Numbered from the stretch's first letter, positions 1-10,555 are shown. The stretch is 64,000 nucleotides of DNA from Streptomyces pseudovenezuelae (GCF_029892565.1 NZ_JARXVH010000015.1:124001-188000); one strand, 5' to 3'. Notes: generated by a model from the letters alone, not told the origin. Translations and numbers: made by a program.

Positions 1-446
1 GGCTTGGTCTCCAGCACCCGGTCCCAGGCCCGTTGCAGCATCCCCTCGAAGGCGCCATCGGCATCCATCAGGTACGGCACCTCGTCGATGACCAGCACGC
101 TCGCCCGGTCGGCGGGCAGCGCCGCGGCCAGCACGTCGAACGCGGCATCCCAGTTCTCCGGCCGCGCGGCGGCCACCAGCCCCGCCAACGGCAGCGTCGA
201 TGCCTGGGCGTCCCGGGCCAGTCGCGCCAGATCATCCCCGGCGGACGCACCGGTCGCCGCGTAGAACAAGAACGGGGCACCGGAGCGCTCCGCAAACCGC
301 TCGACCAGTCGCGACTTGCCCACCCGTCGCCGCCCACGCAACATCACGCACCGACCGGGCCGCTCCCCGCCGACCCCTGCCGCCACCTTCTGCAGCTCTC
401 GCTCCAACGTCGCCAGCTCATGCCGACGGCCTACAAAGTCCACCAT
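1..446 (-). CDS. AAA/archaeal-type ATPase, partial (C-terminus beyond window)
   Basis: The frame is open from an ATG at 446 down to base 1, giving 148 residues of N-terminus; the rest lies outside the window. The protein begins MVDFVGRRHELATLE, the usual opening of the archaeal-type P-loop ATPase family (PF01637-like, often with a C-terminal DUF234 nuclease-like domain). A Walker A (GRRRVGKSRL, about residues 37-46) and a Walker B (VLVIDEVPYL, about 118-127) are visible. It would bind and hydrolyse ATP; the substrate is unknown. Just upstream, at 470-502, lie two tandem operator-like inverted repeats, so the gene is probably controlled by a dimeric repressor. Family assignment is by motif; the missing C-terminus prevents a closer call. 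Confidence 0.72.
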   Translation of the reverse strand, partial: MVDFVGRRHELATLERELQKVAAGVGGERPGRCVMLRGRRRVGKSRLVERFAERSGAPFLFYAATGASAGDDLARLARDAQASTLPLAGLVAAARPENWDAAFDVLAAALPADRASVLVIDEVPYLMDADGAFEGMLQRAWDRVLETK

Positions 447-469
447 GCCCGCCGACCTCCACGCATGAC

Positions 470-502
470 ACTAACGACAACGTTACTAACGTAGACGTTA
501 GT
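470..502. promoter_or_regulatory. Tandem operator-like inverted repeats upstream of the AAA ATPase
   Basis: Two copies of the pattern ACTAACG-N4-CGTTAGT start at 470 and 485, a 15-bp step, and overlap by three bases. The second (485-502, ACTAACGTAGACGTTAGT) is a perfect 7-bp-arm palindrome; the first has one mismatch. The site is AT-rich for this genome and lies 24 bp upstream of the ATPase start codon, as expected for a MarR/TetR/ArsR-type operator over a promoter. The regulator is not identified. Confidence 0.5.
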
Positions 503-576
503 AGACATCCTTCGCCAGTTGTCACCCGTGATCCGGCGAAGGTGACCTCACCGGCATCCCGGCACGGGCAGAACGA

Positions 577-604
577 GGGGCCCGACTCCGAAGAGCCGGG
601 CCCC
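577..604 (-). terminator. Hairpin terminator downstream of ychF
   Basis: GGGGCCCG (577-584) pairs with CGGGCCCC (597-604), and CTC/GAG extends the stem past one mismatch, around a CGAA loop. It lies about 50 bp after the ychF stop codon on the minus strand. There is no T tract, as is common for streptomycete terminators. Confidence 0.6.
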
Positions 605-605
605 T

Positions 606-654
606 GTCGATCCGGGTCGGACGGGTCGATCCGGGTCAGATATGTCGATCCAGG

Positions 655-659
<5 letters not shown>
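606..659. repeat. Three 16-bp direct repeats at 19-bp spacing
   Basis: The units start at 606, 625 and 644 (consensus GTCGATCCRGGTCRGA). The last covers the ychF stop codon and the other two lie between it and the terminator. I see no coding or operator role. Confidence 0.7.
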
Positions 660-1743
<1,084 letters not shown>

Positions 1744-1959
1744 GTTGCGACTTCCCGTACGTGAGAGACATCAGGGGGCTGGGACTGGGCTGGCACTGGG
1801 GTTGCGGGCCCGGTCCTTCTTCGGTGCGCGGGCGGGCCGATCCACCAGTCTACGGCGTACCCACCCCCGCCCCGGCTACCAGTCGAACGCTTGGCCAAGC
1901 TCCGCCCTCCGGCGTGTCCCGGAAGCGATTCGGCACATAAACCGACCTAAGTTTGTCCA

Positions 1960-2562
1960 GTGGAGCAACACAGGACGCGACCCCCGCAGCACGGACCGCG
2001 ACGCGGCACACCCCCACTGCCCCCGCAGGCGACCCGCGGCGAGAGCGACAGGAGCGGGAGTGGCGGTGCGCGCCCCGGGCAGCGTCGCCCCGCCGACCGC
2101 CCGGTCGCCCGCCCGACGACGCCCGTACGCCGGCCCGGTCCGCCGCTGGTCGAGGCCGTGCGGCGGATGCCCAACCCGCGGCTGACGGGACTGGGCGGCG
2201 GGCTGTTCTGCGGGGCGGTGATGTTCGTGCTCGGCTGCCTGGACGCGCTGTTGTTCGGGGCGTCGCTGACCGTCTACGGCGTGCTGTTCCTGCCGGTGTG
2301 CGTGCTGACCGCGTGCTGGGTGCGGCGGGGCGATCTGGTGACCGCCCCGGTCGTCGTGCCGATCGCCTTCGCCGCCGGCCTGCTGCCCGTCGCCGACAGC
2401 AACGGCGGGATCCTCGGCCGCCTGATGGGCCTGGTGACGGCCCTCGCCACCCAGGCCGGCTGGCTCTACGGCGGCACCCTCGTCGCAGGCCTGATCGCGT
2501 CGGCCCGCAAGATCCAACTGATGCGCCATCGCACGGCGGCGGCCCGGGCCGGCCGCCGGTGA
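1960..2562 (+). CDS. DUF6542 membrane protein
   Basis: 200 residues from a GTG at 1960. The first 65 or so are Pro/Arg/Gly-rich and probably disordered. The rest (from about residue 70, NPRLTGLGGGLFCGAV) holds four hydrophobic segments, matching the actinobacterial DUF6542 family often found near ychF/xseA. It should be an inner-membrane protein with a cytoplasmic basic tail (ending RTAAARAGRR). Function unknown. It is divergent from ychF with about 215 bp between the starts, and convergent with ppgK across the repeat-rich region 2563-3053. A start further downstream, near residue 55, is possible because the N-terminus is low complexity. Confidence 0.75.
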   Translation: MEQHRTRPPQHGPRRGTPPLPPQATRGESDRSGSGGARPGQRRPADRPVARPTTPVRRPGPPLVEAVRRMPNPRLTGLGGGLFCGAVMFVLGCLDALLFGASLTVYGVLFLPVCVLTACWVRRGDLVTAPVVVPIAFAAGLLPVADSNGGILGRLMGLVTALATQAGWLYGGTLVAGLIASARKIQLMRHRTAAARAGRR

Positions 2563-2578
2563 CCCGACCGGACTGCGT

Positions 2579-3053
2579 CTGCCGGACAACCGCCCGCCGG
2601 CTAGCCGCTTACCGACCACCGTCCCACCTGGCTGCCGTCCCGGCCGGTCACACGGGCAGGCCGCCGATGCCCTGACCCGGACGGCCGCCCACCGGAATGC
2701 CTCCTGCCGGACAATCGTCCGCCGGATGGCCGCCTACCGACCGTCGTCCCGCCCGGCCGCCGTCCCTGCCGGTCACACGGGCCAGCAGCCGATGCCCTGA
2801 CCCGAACGACCGCCTACCGGAAGGCCGTCGGCCGCCGGAAGGGCGCCTGCCGACCATCGTCCCGCCCCCGGCCCCGGCCCCGGCCACTGTCCCTACCGGC
2901 CGCCGGTGACCTGACGGAAGCACCACCCAACGACCGCCGATGACCCGACCGGAGCCCCGCCACCCACTGCCGGCGCCCCGACCAGACCGTCACCCACCGG
3001 CCACCCGACCGAACCGCCGCCCACCAGCCGCTGCCCACCAGACCGAACCGCGC
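2579..3053. repeat. Degenerate ~125-bp tandem repeats in a convergent intergenic region
   Basis: This 490-bp gap between the DUF6542 protein and ppgK has no credible gene. Two units begin at 2579 and 2704 with the same opening CTGCCGGACAA, exactly 125 bp apart, and agree at more than four fifths of positions by eye; both contain GCCGGTCACACGGGC and GCCGATGCCCTGACCCG. A third, more diverged and partly shortened copy runs from about 2822 (offset about 113 bp). Fragments of the same CCACCGGCCACCCGACCG-type motif continue to about 3053. No terminator hairpin is obvious. Confidence 0.75.
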
Positions 3054-3809
<756 letters not shown>

Positions 3810-3838
3810 GGCTCTACGTTACGACGATGGACTGACAG

Positions 3839-4888
3839 TCACTCAGCGGAGGCGACATCCGAACCGGATCCCGAACCAGATCCCGTACCGGATCCACCGC
3901 GCTCGGCGACCAGCGCTGCCGCCTCGTCCCGCAGGTCCCGGCGCAGCTCCTTGGGCAGGGAGAACGTGATGGACTCCTCGGCCGCCCTGACCAGTTCGAC
4001 GTCCTCGAAGCCGCGCTGCGAGAGCCACTCCAGGACCTGCTCGACCAGGATCTCCGGCACCGAGGCGCCGGAGGTGACGCCGACCGTGGAGACACCTTCC
4101 AGCCAGGCTTCGTCGATCTCGTCGGCGAAGTCCACCAGGTAGGCCTCGCGGGAACCGGCGAGCTTGGCGACCTCGACGAGCCGTACGGAGTTGGAGGAGT
4201 TCTTCGAGCCGACCACGATCACCAGCTCGGCCTCCTCGCCCATCTGCTTCACGGCGAGCTGGCGGTTCTGGGTGGCGTAGCAGATGTCGTCGCTGGGCGG
4301 GGAGATGAGCTGCGGGAACTTCCCCTTGAGGGCGTCGACCGTCTCCATGGTCTCGTCGACGGAGAGGGTGGTCTGCGAGAGCCACACGACCTTGGACGGG
4401 TCGCGGACCTCCACCTTGGAGACGTCTTCCGGGCCGTCGACCAGGGTGATGTGGTCGGGGGCCTCGCCGGAGGTGCCGATGACCTCCTCGTGGCCCTCGT
4501 GCCCGATCAGGAGGATGTCGTAGTCGTCGTTGGCGAAGCGGACGGCTTCCTTGTGGACCTTGGTGACCAGCGGGCAGGTCGCGTCGATGGTGGCGAGCCT
4601 GCCCCGCGCGGCCTCGTCGTGGACGACGGGGGCCACGCCGTGCGCGGAGAACATGACGATGTTCCCCTCGGGGACCTCCTCCGTCCGCTCGACGAAGACG
4701 GCGCCCTTCTTCTCGAGGGTCTGCACGACGTACTTGTTGTGCACGATCTCGTGCCGGACATAGATCGGAGCCCCGTACTGCTCAAGGGCTTTCTCGACGG
4801 CGATCACGGCGCGGTCCACACCCGCGCAGTAGCCCCGGGGGGCGGCGAGCAGGACACGGCGGCCAGGCGAAGCAGTCATGTGAACCAT
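3839..4888 (-). CDS. ispH: 4-hydroxy-3-methylbut-2-enyl diphosphate reductase
   Basis: 349 residues from 4888; the fourth codon (ATG at 4879, MTASPGRRVLLA) is the likelier start. It is the last enzyme of the MEP pathway, converting HMBPP to IPP and DMAPP, with a [4Fe-4S] cluster held by three cysteines: GYCAGV near residue 21, DATCPLV near 105 and ICYATQNRQ near 203. The catalytic glutamate region GHEGHEEVIGT is intact. The tail after about residue 330 is a Gly-Ser run encoded by three 12-bp repeats (3859-3894), so it is probably a dispensable expansion. The gene lies just upstream of ppgK. Confidence 0.97.
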   Translation of the reverse strand: MVHMTASPGRRVLLAAPRGYCAGVDRAVIAVEKALEQYGAPIYVRHEIVHNKYVVQTLEKKGAVFVERTEEVPEGNIVMFSAHGVAPVVHDEAARGRLATIDATCPLVTKVHKEAVRFANDDYDILLIGHEGHEEVIGTSGEAPDHITLVDGPEDVSKVEVRDPSKVVWLSQTTLSVDETMETVDALKGKFPQLISPPSDDICYATQNRQLAVKQMGEEAELVIVVGSKNSSNSVRLVEVAKLAGSREAYLVDFADEIDEAWLEGVSTVGVTSGASVPEILVEQVLEWLSQRGFEDVELVRAAEESITFSLPKELRRDLRDEAAALVAERGGSGTGSGSGSGSDVASAE

Positions 4889-4994
4889 CGTAAGGCCGCG
4901 CCCGACGGGTCAAAGATCGCCTTCTTGGGGAGACTGGCCGTGCGGTGGGAGGGGTGGGGAACGACTCGACGGGCGAGGCACAGGCGGAGGCACG

Positions 4995-6383
4995 ATGTCC
5001 GGGACCGGCACGGCGGCACGAACGGACGAGGCGGGGCACGACCTGCGGCGGAGCCTCGGGTTCCGGGATCTCGTCGTCTACGGGCTGCTGTTCATCGCCC
5101 CGATGGCGCCCGTCGGCGTGTTCGGCACCCTGGACGCGAAGTCGCACGGGGCCGTGGCGCTGGTCTATATCGTCGCGACGATCGCGATGGCGTTCACCGC
5201 TTTCAGCTACGCGCAGATGGTGCGGGTGGTTCCCCTGGCGGGCTCCGTGTTCGCCTACGCGCGCGTGGCGCTCGGCAAGGAGGCGGGGTTCGTCGCCGGC
5301 TGGATGGCGATGCTGGACTACCTGCTCATCCCGGCGGTGGCGTACCTGTTCTCCGGGATCGCGATGAACTCGCTGGTCCCGGAGGTCTCGCGCTGGGTGT
5401 GGACGACGATCGCGGTCGTCGTCACGACCCTGCTGAACCTGTGGGGCGTACGGGCCGCGGCCCGGGTGGGCTTTCTGGTGCTGGCGATGGAGATCGTGGT
5501 GCTGCTGATCTTCGTCGTCTCCGCGGTGGTGGTGCTCGCGCGGGACGGGGCCGAGCGGGGGTGGCTGTCGCCGCTGTCCGGGGACGGCACCCAGGGGGCG
5601 TTCGCGCTGTCGGCGGTGATCGGCGCGGTGTCGGTGGCCGTGCTGTCGTATCTCGGCTTCGACGCGATCGCGTCCTTCGCGGAGGAGGTCACGGGCGGGT
5701 CGGAGAAGGTCGCCCGGGCGGTGCTGTTCTGTCTGGCGCTGGCGGGCGTGCTGTTCGTGGCGCAGTCGTATCTGGTCTCGCTCCTGGAGCCGACGACGTC
5801 CGCCCAACTGGCCGCCGATCCGGGCAAGCAGGGCACGGCCTTCTACGACGCCGTGGACGTCTCCGTCGGTACCTGGCTGCACGATCTGGTGGCTGTGAGC
5901 AAGGCGCTCGGGGCGGCGTTCGCGGCGCTGGCCGGGCAGGCGGCCGCGGGGCGGCTGCTGTTCGCCATGGGCCGGGAGCGGAGGCTGCCCCGGGCGCTGT
6001 CGAAGACGGACTCCGGGGTACCGCGGGTCGCCCTCCTCTGCGCCGCCGTCATCACCCTGGTCGCCGCGGTCTGGGCGGCCCGCCGGGACGACGGGATGGA
6101 CCACCTGGTCTCGGTGGTCGACATCGGCGCGTTGACCGCCTTCACCCTCCTGCACGCGAGCGTGGTGAGCTGGTTCGCGGTCCGCCGGGCCGGCGGCCCG
6201 GCCATCTGGTGGCGGCACGTCCTGATGCCGGTGGTCGGAGCGGCGATCACGATCGCGGTGATCGTGGAGGCCTCGGTGACGGCCCAGGTGGTGGGCGCGG
6301 TGTGGCTGGCGATCGGGTTGGCGGTACTGGTGGCCCAACGGGGGCGGGACGAGAACACTCCCCGGGACGAGAACGCCTCCTGA
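4995..6383 (+). CDS. APC-family amino-acid permease
   Basis: 462 residues with about 12 hydrophobic segments, starting after a short hydrophilic N-terminus at LRRSLGFRDLVVYGLLFIAP. That opening, the FSYAQMVRVVPLAGSVFAYA segment (TM3 region) and YLGFDAIASFAEEVTGGSE (about 215-235) are typical of the amino acid-polyamine-organocation superfamily. It should import an amino acid or amine across the cytoplasmic membrane by proton symport; the substrate cannot be told. The start ATG at 4995 follows a GGCGGAGG ribosome binding site. It is divergent from ispH and precedes xseA by about 110 bp. Confidence 0.9.
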   Translation: MSGTGTAARTDEAGHDLRRSLGFRDLVVYGLLFIAPMAPVGVFGTLDAKSHGAVALVYIVATIAMAFTAFSYAQMVRVVPLAGSVFAYARVALGKEAGFVAGWMAMLDYLLIPAVAYLFSGIAMNSLVPEVSRWVWTTIAVVVTTLLNLWGVRAAARVGFLVLAMEIVVLLIFVVSAVVVLARDGAERGWLSPLSGDGTQGAFALSAVIGAVSVAVLSYLGFDAIASFAEEVTGGSEKVARAVLFCLALAGVLFVAQSYLVSLLEPTTSAQLAADPGKQGTAFYDAVDVSVGTWLHDLVAVSKALGAAFAALAGQAAAGRLLFAMGRERRLPRALSKTDSGVPRVALLCAAVITLVAAVWAARRDDGMDHLVSVVDIGALTAFTLLHASVVSWFAVRRAGGPAIWWRHVLMPVVGAAITIAVIVEASVTAQVVGAVWLAIGLAVLVAQRGRDENTPRDENAS

Positions 6384-6495
6384 CCGCCGCCCCCGCGACC
6401 GCCCGTCCGTCCCGACCTCCACCCCGACCTCCGTCCCGCCAAGCCCGGCGCAGGCGTCCGGTTCGATGTCAGTGCCTGCGGATACGCTCACCGGC

Positions 6496-7713
6496 ATGGC
6501 TCTCAACACGTCCGCGGAAGCGCCGCTCCCCGTCGGTGAGGTCTCCCGGCTCATCGGGGGGTGGATCGACCGGCTGGGGGCGGTGTGGGTCGAGGGACAG
6601 ATCACTCAGTTGTCGCGGCGGCCCGGTGCCGGTGTGGTGTTTCTGACGTTGCGTGACCCCTCGTACGACATCTCGATCAGCGTGACCTGTTTCCGGCAGG
6701 TGTTCGACACCGTCGCCGACGTGGTGAGCGAGGGCGCGCGGGTCGTCGTACAGGCGAAGCCCGAGTGGTATGCGCCGCGGGGGCAGTTGTCGTTGCGGGC
6801 CACGGAGATAAGGCCGGTTGGAGTGGGGGAACTGCTCGCGCGGCTGGAGCAGTTGAAGAAGTCGCTGGCCGCCGAGGGGCTGTTCGCACCGGAGCGGAAG
6901 AAGGCGCTGCCCTTTCTGCCGCAGTTGATCGGGCTGGTGTGCGGGCGGGCCTCCGCCGCGGAGCGGGACGTGCTGGAGAACGCGCGGCACCGCTGGCCCG
7001 CCGTCCGCTTCGAGGTGCGCAACGTCGCCGTGCAGGGCGTGCACGCGGTGCCGCAGGTCGTACAGGCCGTCAAGGAGCTCGACGAGACCGAGGGCGTCGA
7101 CGTGATCATCGTCGCGCGCGGCGGCGGCAGCGTGGAGGACCTGCTGCCCTTCTCCGACGAGCAGCTCGTGCGGGTGGTCGCCGAGTGCCGTACGCCCGTC
7201 GTGTCGGCCATCGGGCACGAGCCCGACAACCCGCTCCTGGACTACGTGGCCGACCTGCGGGCCTCCACCCCCACCGACGCCGCCAAGAAGGTCGTGCCGG
7301 ACGTGGGCGAGGAGTACGAGCGCGTGCGGCTGCTGCGGGACCGGGCCCGGCGGTGTGTGCGGGCCTTCGTCGAGCGGGAGGAGCGCGGGCTCGCGCAGGC
7401 GCTGGCACGGCCCTCGATAGAGGATCCGCACCGGATGGTGGACGAGCGGGCCGACCATGTCGCGGCCCTGCTCGACCGGGGCCGGCGCACCCTGGGGCAC
7501 CTCCTGGACCGCGCCGACTCCGAGCTGACGCACACCCACGCGCGCGTGGTGGCCCTCTCCCCCGCCGCCACCCTCAAGCGCGGGTACGCGGTGCTGCAGA
7601 AGGCCGACGGTCATGTGGTGCGCGCGCCGGACGAGGTGACGGCGGCGGAGTCCCTGCGGGCGCGGGTCGCCGAGGGCGAGTTCACGGTTCGAGTCGACGC
7701 GGGCGATGCATAG
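6496..7713 (+). CDS. xseA: Exodeoxyribonuclease VII large subunit
   Basis: 405 residues from the ATG at 6496 (MALNTSAEAPLP); an in-frame ATG at 6466 would add ten residues. It degrades single-stranded DNA to oligonucleotides together with XseB. It has an N-terminal OB-fold (about 15-115, IGGWIDRLGAVWVEGQI), the catalytic domain (about 120-320, with LIGLVCGRASAAERDVLENA and IIVARGGGSVEDLLPF) and a C-terminal helical region that binds small subunits. The motif VVSAIGHEPDNPLLDYVADLR is a family hallmark. xseB starts 10 bp after the stop, so the two subunits form an operon. Confidence 0.96.
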   Translation: MALNTSAEAPLPVGEVSRLIGGWIDRLGAVWVEGQITQLSRRPGAGVVFLTLRDPSYDISISVTCFRQVFDTVADVVSEGARVVVQAKPEWYAPRGQLSLRATEIRPVGVGELLARLEQLKKSLAAEGLFAPERKKALPFLPQLIGLVCGRASAAERDVLENARHRWPAVRFEVRNVAVQGVHAVPQVVQAVKELDETEGVDVIIVARGGGSVEDLLPFSDEQLVRVVAECRTPVVSAIGHEPDNPLLDYVADLRASTPTDAAKKVVPDVGEEYERVRLLRDRARRCVRAFVEREERGLAQALARPSIEDPHRMVDERADHVAALLDRGRRTLGHLLDRADSELTHTHARVVALSPAATLKRGYAVLQKADGHVVRAPDEVTAAESLRARVAEGEFTVRVDAGDA

Positions 7714-7723
7714 GGTGGGCGGA

Positions 7724-7963
7724 ATGACCAGCAAGGTGACGGAAGAGACGCTCGGGTACGAGCAGGCCCGGGACGAGCTGATCGAGGTCGTACGACGCCT
7801 TGAGGCGGGCGGTACGACGCTGGAGGAGTCCCTGGCGCTCTGGGAGCGGGGCGAGGAGCTGGCCAAGGTGTGCCGGCGCTGGCTGGACGGGGCCCGGGCG
7901 CGGCTGGACGCGGCGCTGGCGGAGGAAGAGGCCGGGGAGACGGAAGAGGCCGGCGCCGAGTAG
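7724..7963 (+). CDS. xseB: Exodeoxyribonuclease VII small subunit
   Basis: 79 residues from the ATG at 7724, chosen because GGGTGGGCGGA lies directly before it and because it clears the xseA stop; an in-frame ATG at 7706 overlaps xseA. The protein is a short two-helix bundle (LGYEQARDELIEVVRRLE...LEESLALWERGEEL) with the conserved Leu/Glu pattern of the family. The C-terminal tail is Glu/Ala-rich. It forms the long regulatory stalk of ExoVII with XseA. Confidence 0.95.
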   Translation: MTSKVTEETLGYEQARDELIEVVRRLEAGGTTLEESLALWERGEELAKVCRRWLDGARARLDAALAEEEAGETEEAGAE

Positions 7964-8043
7964 GGACGGCACCGTCCCGTCGTAGAGGCCGACCGCAAGA
8001 ACCGATCACGCATGTGAAGCGGATCACGTCATCCCGCTTTTTG

Positions 8044-8073
8044 TTGAACCTTGAACTTCATCTGGCGTACCTT
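8044..8073 (+). promoter_or_regulatory. Candidate promoter of the RutE-like reductase
   Basis: TTGAAC at 8044-8049 and TACCTT at 8068-8073 are separated by 18 bp, 70 bp before the ATG at 8143. TTGAAC is repeated one base downstream (8051-8056) as part of TGAACTTCA, a small palindrome, so a repressor could overlap the -35 region. Assigned by eye only. Confidence 0.35.
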
Positions 8074-8142
8074 CATGCCGTAAGCCGATCCGGACCGTGG
8101 TCCGGTTTCCCGGCTCCAGGCTACCCCCGAGGAAGTTCACGC

Positions 8143-8733
8143 ATGTCTCTCGCTCTCGCCCCCGCCGCCCAGGACCTGCTGTTCCGCGAGGCCCGCACCG
8201 CCAACACCTTCACCGACGAGCCGGTGACCGACGAGCAGGTGCAGGCGATCTACGACCTGGTCAAGTACGGCCCGACGTCCATGAACCAGTCGCCCCTGCG
8301 CGTCACCCTGGTCCGCTCCCCCGAGGCCCGCGAGCGCCTCGTGCAGCACCTCGCCGAGGGCAACCAGAAGAAGACCGCCGCCGCCCCGCTGGTCGCGATC
8401 CTCTCCGCGGACAACGAGTTCCACGAGGAACTGCCCACCCTGTTCCCGCACTTCCCGCAGGCCAAGGACGCCGTCTTCGGCGAGCGCGCGGTCCGCGAGA
8501 CCAACGCCTCCCTGAACGCCGCCCTCCAGGCCGCGTACTTCATCATCGGCATCCGCGCCGCCGGCCTCGCCGCCGGCCCGATGACCGGTCTCGACTTCGC
8601 GGGCGTCCAGAAGGAGTTCCTGGACGACGACCACACCCCGCTGATGGTCGTCAACATCGGCAAGCCCGGCGAGGACGCCTGGTTCCCGCGCTCCCCGCGT
8701 CTGGCGTACGACGAGGTCGTCACCACCGTCTGA
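8143..8733 (+). CDS. Malonic semialdehyde reductase / RutE-type nitroreductase
   Basis: 196 residues from the ATG at 8143, preceded by CGAGGAAG. The protein opens MSLALAPAAQDLLFREARTA and contains KYGPTSMNQSPLRV (about 45-58), the FMN-binding signature of the HadB/RutE branch of nitroreductases, plus a C-terminal Arg/Tyr region. It should be an NAD(P)H- and FMN-dependent reductase acting on malonic semialdehyde or 3-hydroxypropionate chemistry; nitro compounds are an alternative substrate. It stands alone, convergent with the DUF4245 gene. Confidence 0.88.
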   Translation: MSLALAPAAQDLLFREARTANTFTDEPVTDEQVQAIYDLVKYGPTSMNQSPLRVTLVRSPEARERLVQHLAEGNQKKTAAAPLVAILSADNEFHEELPTLFPHFPQAKDAVFGERAVRETNASLNAALQAAYFIIGIRAAGLAAGPMTGLDFAGVQKEFLDDDHTPLMVVNIGKPGEDAWFPRSPRLAYDEVVTTV

Positions 8734-8843
8734 GCAGTCCGGCCCGATCCCGCGACCCAAGCGCTCCGCGCATGACAGGGGCCCCCGCCAACGACGCCGA
8801 GGGCCTCTTCTTCGTATGCGCGCCCGTGTCCGTGGGCGGGTGG

Positions 8844-9374
8844 TCACTCCATCTTCAGCGCCTGCGCCATCTCCGTCAGCTGCGCGTACGAACCCGTGCC
8901 CGCGACCACCGTCGTCGAGCCCTTGTCCGCGAGCACGAGGGCGTCGTACCGGCCGCCGCTGTACCGCGTCCAGGTGCGGCCGTCGATCTGCTGGGTGGCC
9001 TTCGTCGCCTCGGCACCCTGGCTGGCGTCGTCGATGAACGCGCCCGCCTTCTGAGTCGACTGCTCGACCTGCACGTACTGACCACCGGGGGCGTTGAAGC
9101 CGAGGTGCCAGGCGTCGAACTCGTCGCCGCGGAAACGGACGGAGGTCGCCTTCCAGCTCGTGGCCAGGCCCTCCGGGGCGGCCACCGGATAGGAGGCGGC
9201 ACGGCGCGCGGTGAGCAGTTCGACGCGGTAGTCGACCGGCTTGACGTCGGGGGGTGAGTCGTCGTGCGGAATGAAGACGTAGATGATCGCCGCCGCGATC
9301 AAGATCAGGCCCAGGGAGAGAATCATGTCCCGGACCGTCTTCTGCTTGCCGCGCTTACCGTTCGAACCTGCCAC
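8844..9374 (-). CDS. DUF4245 membrane-anchored protein
   Basis: 176 residues if the GTG at 9374 is used (VAGSNGKRGKQKTVRDM, with a GGGGG purine tract just upstream); an ATG at 9407 would add eleven residues. One transmembrane segment (MILSLGLILIAAAIIYVFI, about 18-36) is followed by an extracytoplasmic domain with the VDYRVELLTARRAASYPVAAP and GTWTRY-like blocks of DUF4245. The basic N-terminus implies an N-in topology. Function unknown. It is divergent from glpX, with which it is commonly paired in Streptomyces. Confidence 0.85.
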   Translation of the reverse strand: MAGSNGKRGKQKTVRDMILSLGLILIAAAIIYVFIPHDDSPPDVKPVDYRVELLTARRAASYPVAAPEGLATSWKATSVRFRGDEFDAWHLGFNAPGGQYVQVEQSTQKAGAFIDDASQGAEATKATQQIDGRTWTRYSGGRYDALVLADKGSTTVVAGTGSYAQLTEMAQALKME

Positions 9375-9500
9375 GCCCCCATCGTCGCAGGTGCCCGGCC
9401 CGCTCATCCGTGGGGGCCCCTGCTCATTTTGTCGGACTGACGATAGAGTCGATGGTCGAACCCTCATCCGGCCGTCGTCGTATCAGAAAGGTGCGCCTCG

Positions 9501-10535
9501 ATGACCGAGCATCATCACTTGCCGTCCGAACTCGAAGTCCCCAGCGAAGCCCCCGACCGCAACCTCGCCCTGGAACTCGTCCGAGTGACCGAAGCCGCCG
9601 CGATGGCCGCCGGCCGCTGGGTCGGGCGCGGCGACAAGAACGGTGCGGACGGTGCCGCGGTGCGCGCCATGCGAACCCTCGTCTCCACCGTCTCGATGAA
9701 CGGCGTCGTCGTCATCGGCGAGGGCGAGAAGGACGAGGCGCCGATGCTCTTCAACGGCGAGCGCGTCGGTGACGGCACCGGGCCCGAGTGCGACATCGCC
9801 GTCGACCCGATCGACGGGACGACGCTCAACGCCAAGGGCATGCCGAACGCGATCGCCGTGCTGGCCGCCGCGGACCGGGGTTCGATGTTCGACCCGTCCG
9901 CCGTGTTCTACATGGACAAGCTGGTCACCGGGCCCGAGGCCGCCGAGTTCGTCGACATCGAGGCCCCGATCTCGGTGAACGTCCGCCGGGTCGCCAAAGC
10001 CAAGCGGGTCACGCCCGAGGACGTCACCGTCGTCGTCCTGGACCGGCCGCGGCACGACGGGATCATCAAGGAGATCCGGGAGACCGGTGCGCGGATCAAG
10101 CTGATCTCCGACGGCGACGTCGCGGGCTCGATCCTGGCGCTGCGCGAGAGCACCGGCGTGGACCTGCTGCTCGGTATCGGCGGCACCCCCGAGGGCATCA
10201 TCTCGGCCTGTGCCGTGAAGTGCCTGGGCGGTGTGATCCAGGGCAAGCTGTGGCCGAAGGACGACGCCGAACGGCAGCGGGCGCTGGACGCCGGGCACGA
10301 CCTGGACCGTGTGCTCACCACCAACGACCTGGTGTCGGGCGAGAACGTGTTCTTCGTCGCGACCGGGATCACGGACGGGGAGCTGCTGCGGGGCGTGCGG
10401 TACCGCTCGGAGACCGCCACCACCGACTCCATCGTGATGCGGTCCAAGTCCGGCACGGTCCGGCGGATCGACTCGGAGCACCGGCTGAGCAAGCTGCGGG
10501 CGTACAGCGCGATCGACTTCGACCGCGCCAAGTAG
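9501..10535 (+). CDS. glpX: Fructose-1,6-bisphosphatase, class II
   Basis: 344 residues, full length. It hydrolyses fructose 1,6-bisphosphate to fructose 6-phosphate in gluconeogenesis. The lithium-sensitive phosphatase metal motif DPIDGTT is at residues 102-108, with GEGEKDEAPML (73-83) supplying upstream metal ligands. GDVAGS and LLGIGGTPEGI further along are class II hallmarks. ATG at 9501 follows AGAAAGGTGCG. This is likely the only gluconeogenic FBPase in the region. A perfect 22-bp hairpin ends the gene. Confidence 0.97.
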   Translation: MTEHHHLPSELEVPSEAPDRNLALELVRVTEAAAMAAGRWVGRGDKNGADGAAVRAMRTLVSTVSMNGVVVIGEGEKDEAPMLFNGERVGDGTGPECDIAVDPIDGTTLNAKGMPNAIAVLAAADRGSMFDPSAVFYMDKLVTGPEAAEFVDIEAPISVNVRRVAKAKRVTPEDVTVVVLDRPRHDGIIKEIRETGARIKLISDGDVAGSILALRESTGVDLLLGIGGTPEGIISACAVKCLGGVIQGKLWPKDDAERQRALDAGHDLDRVLTTNDLVSGENVFFVATGITDGELLRGVRYRSETATTDSIVMRSKSGTVRRIDSEHRLSKLRAYSAIDFDRAK

Positions 10536-10555
10536 CTCGGGGCGGAACAGCTCGC

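Noticed and set aside
2697..2909. Short ORFs inside the 125-bp repeats
   Set aside because: Composition is Pro/Arg low complexity and the frames differ between repeat copies.
4451..6646. Long Arg/Gly-rich ORF (731 codons) overlapping ispH and the permease
   Set aside because: Out of phase with two confidently identified genes; its Arg/Gly/Val composition is the usual alternate-frame product of GC-rich DNA.
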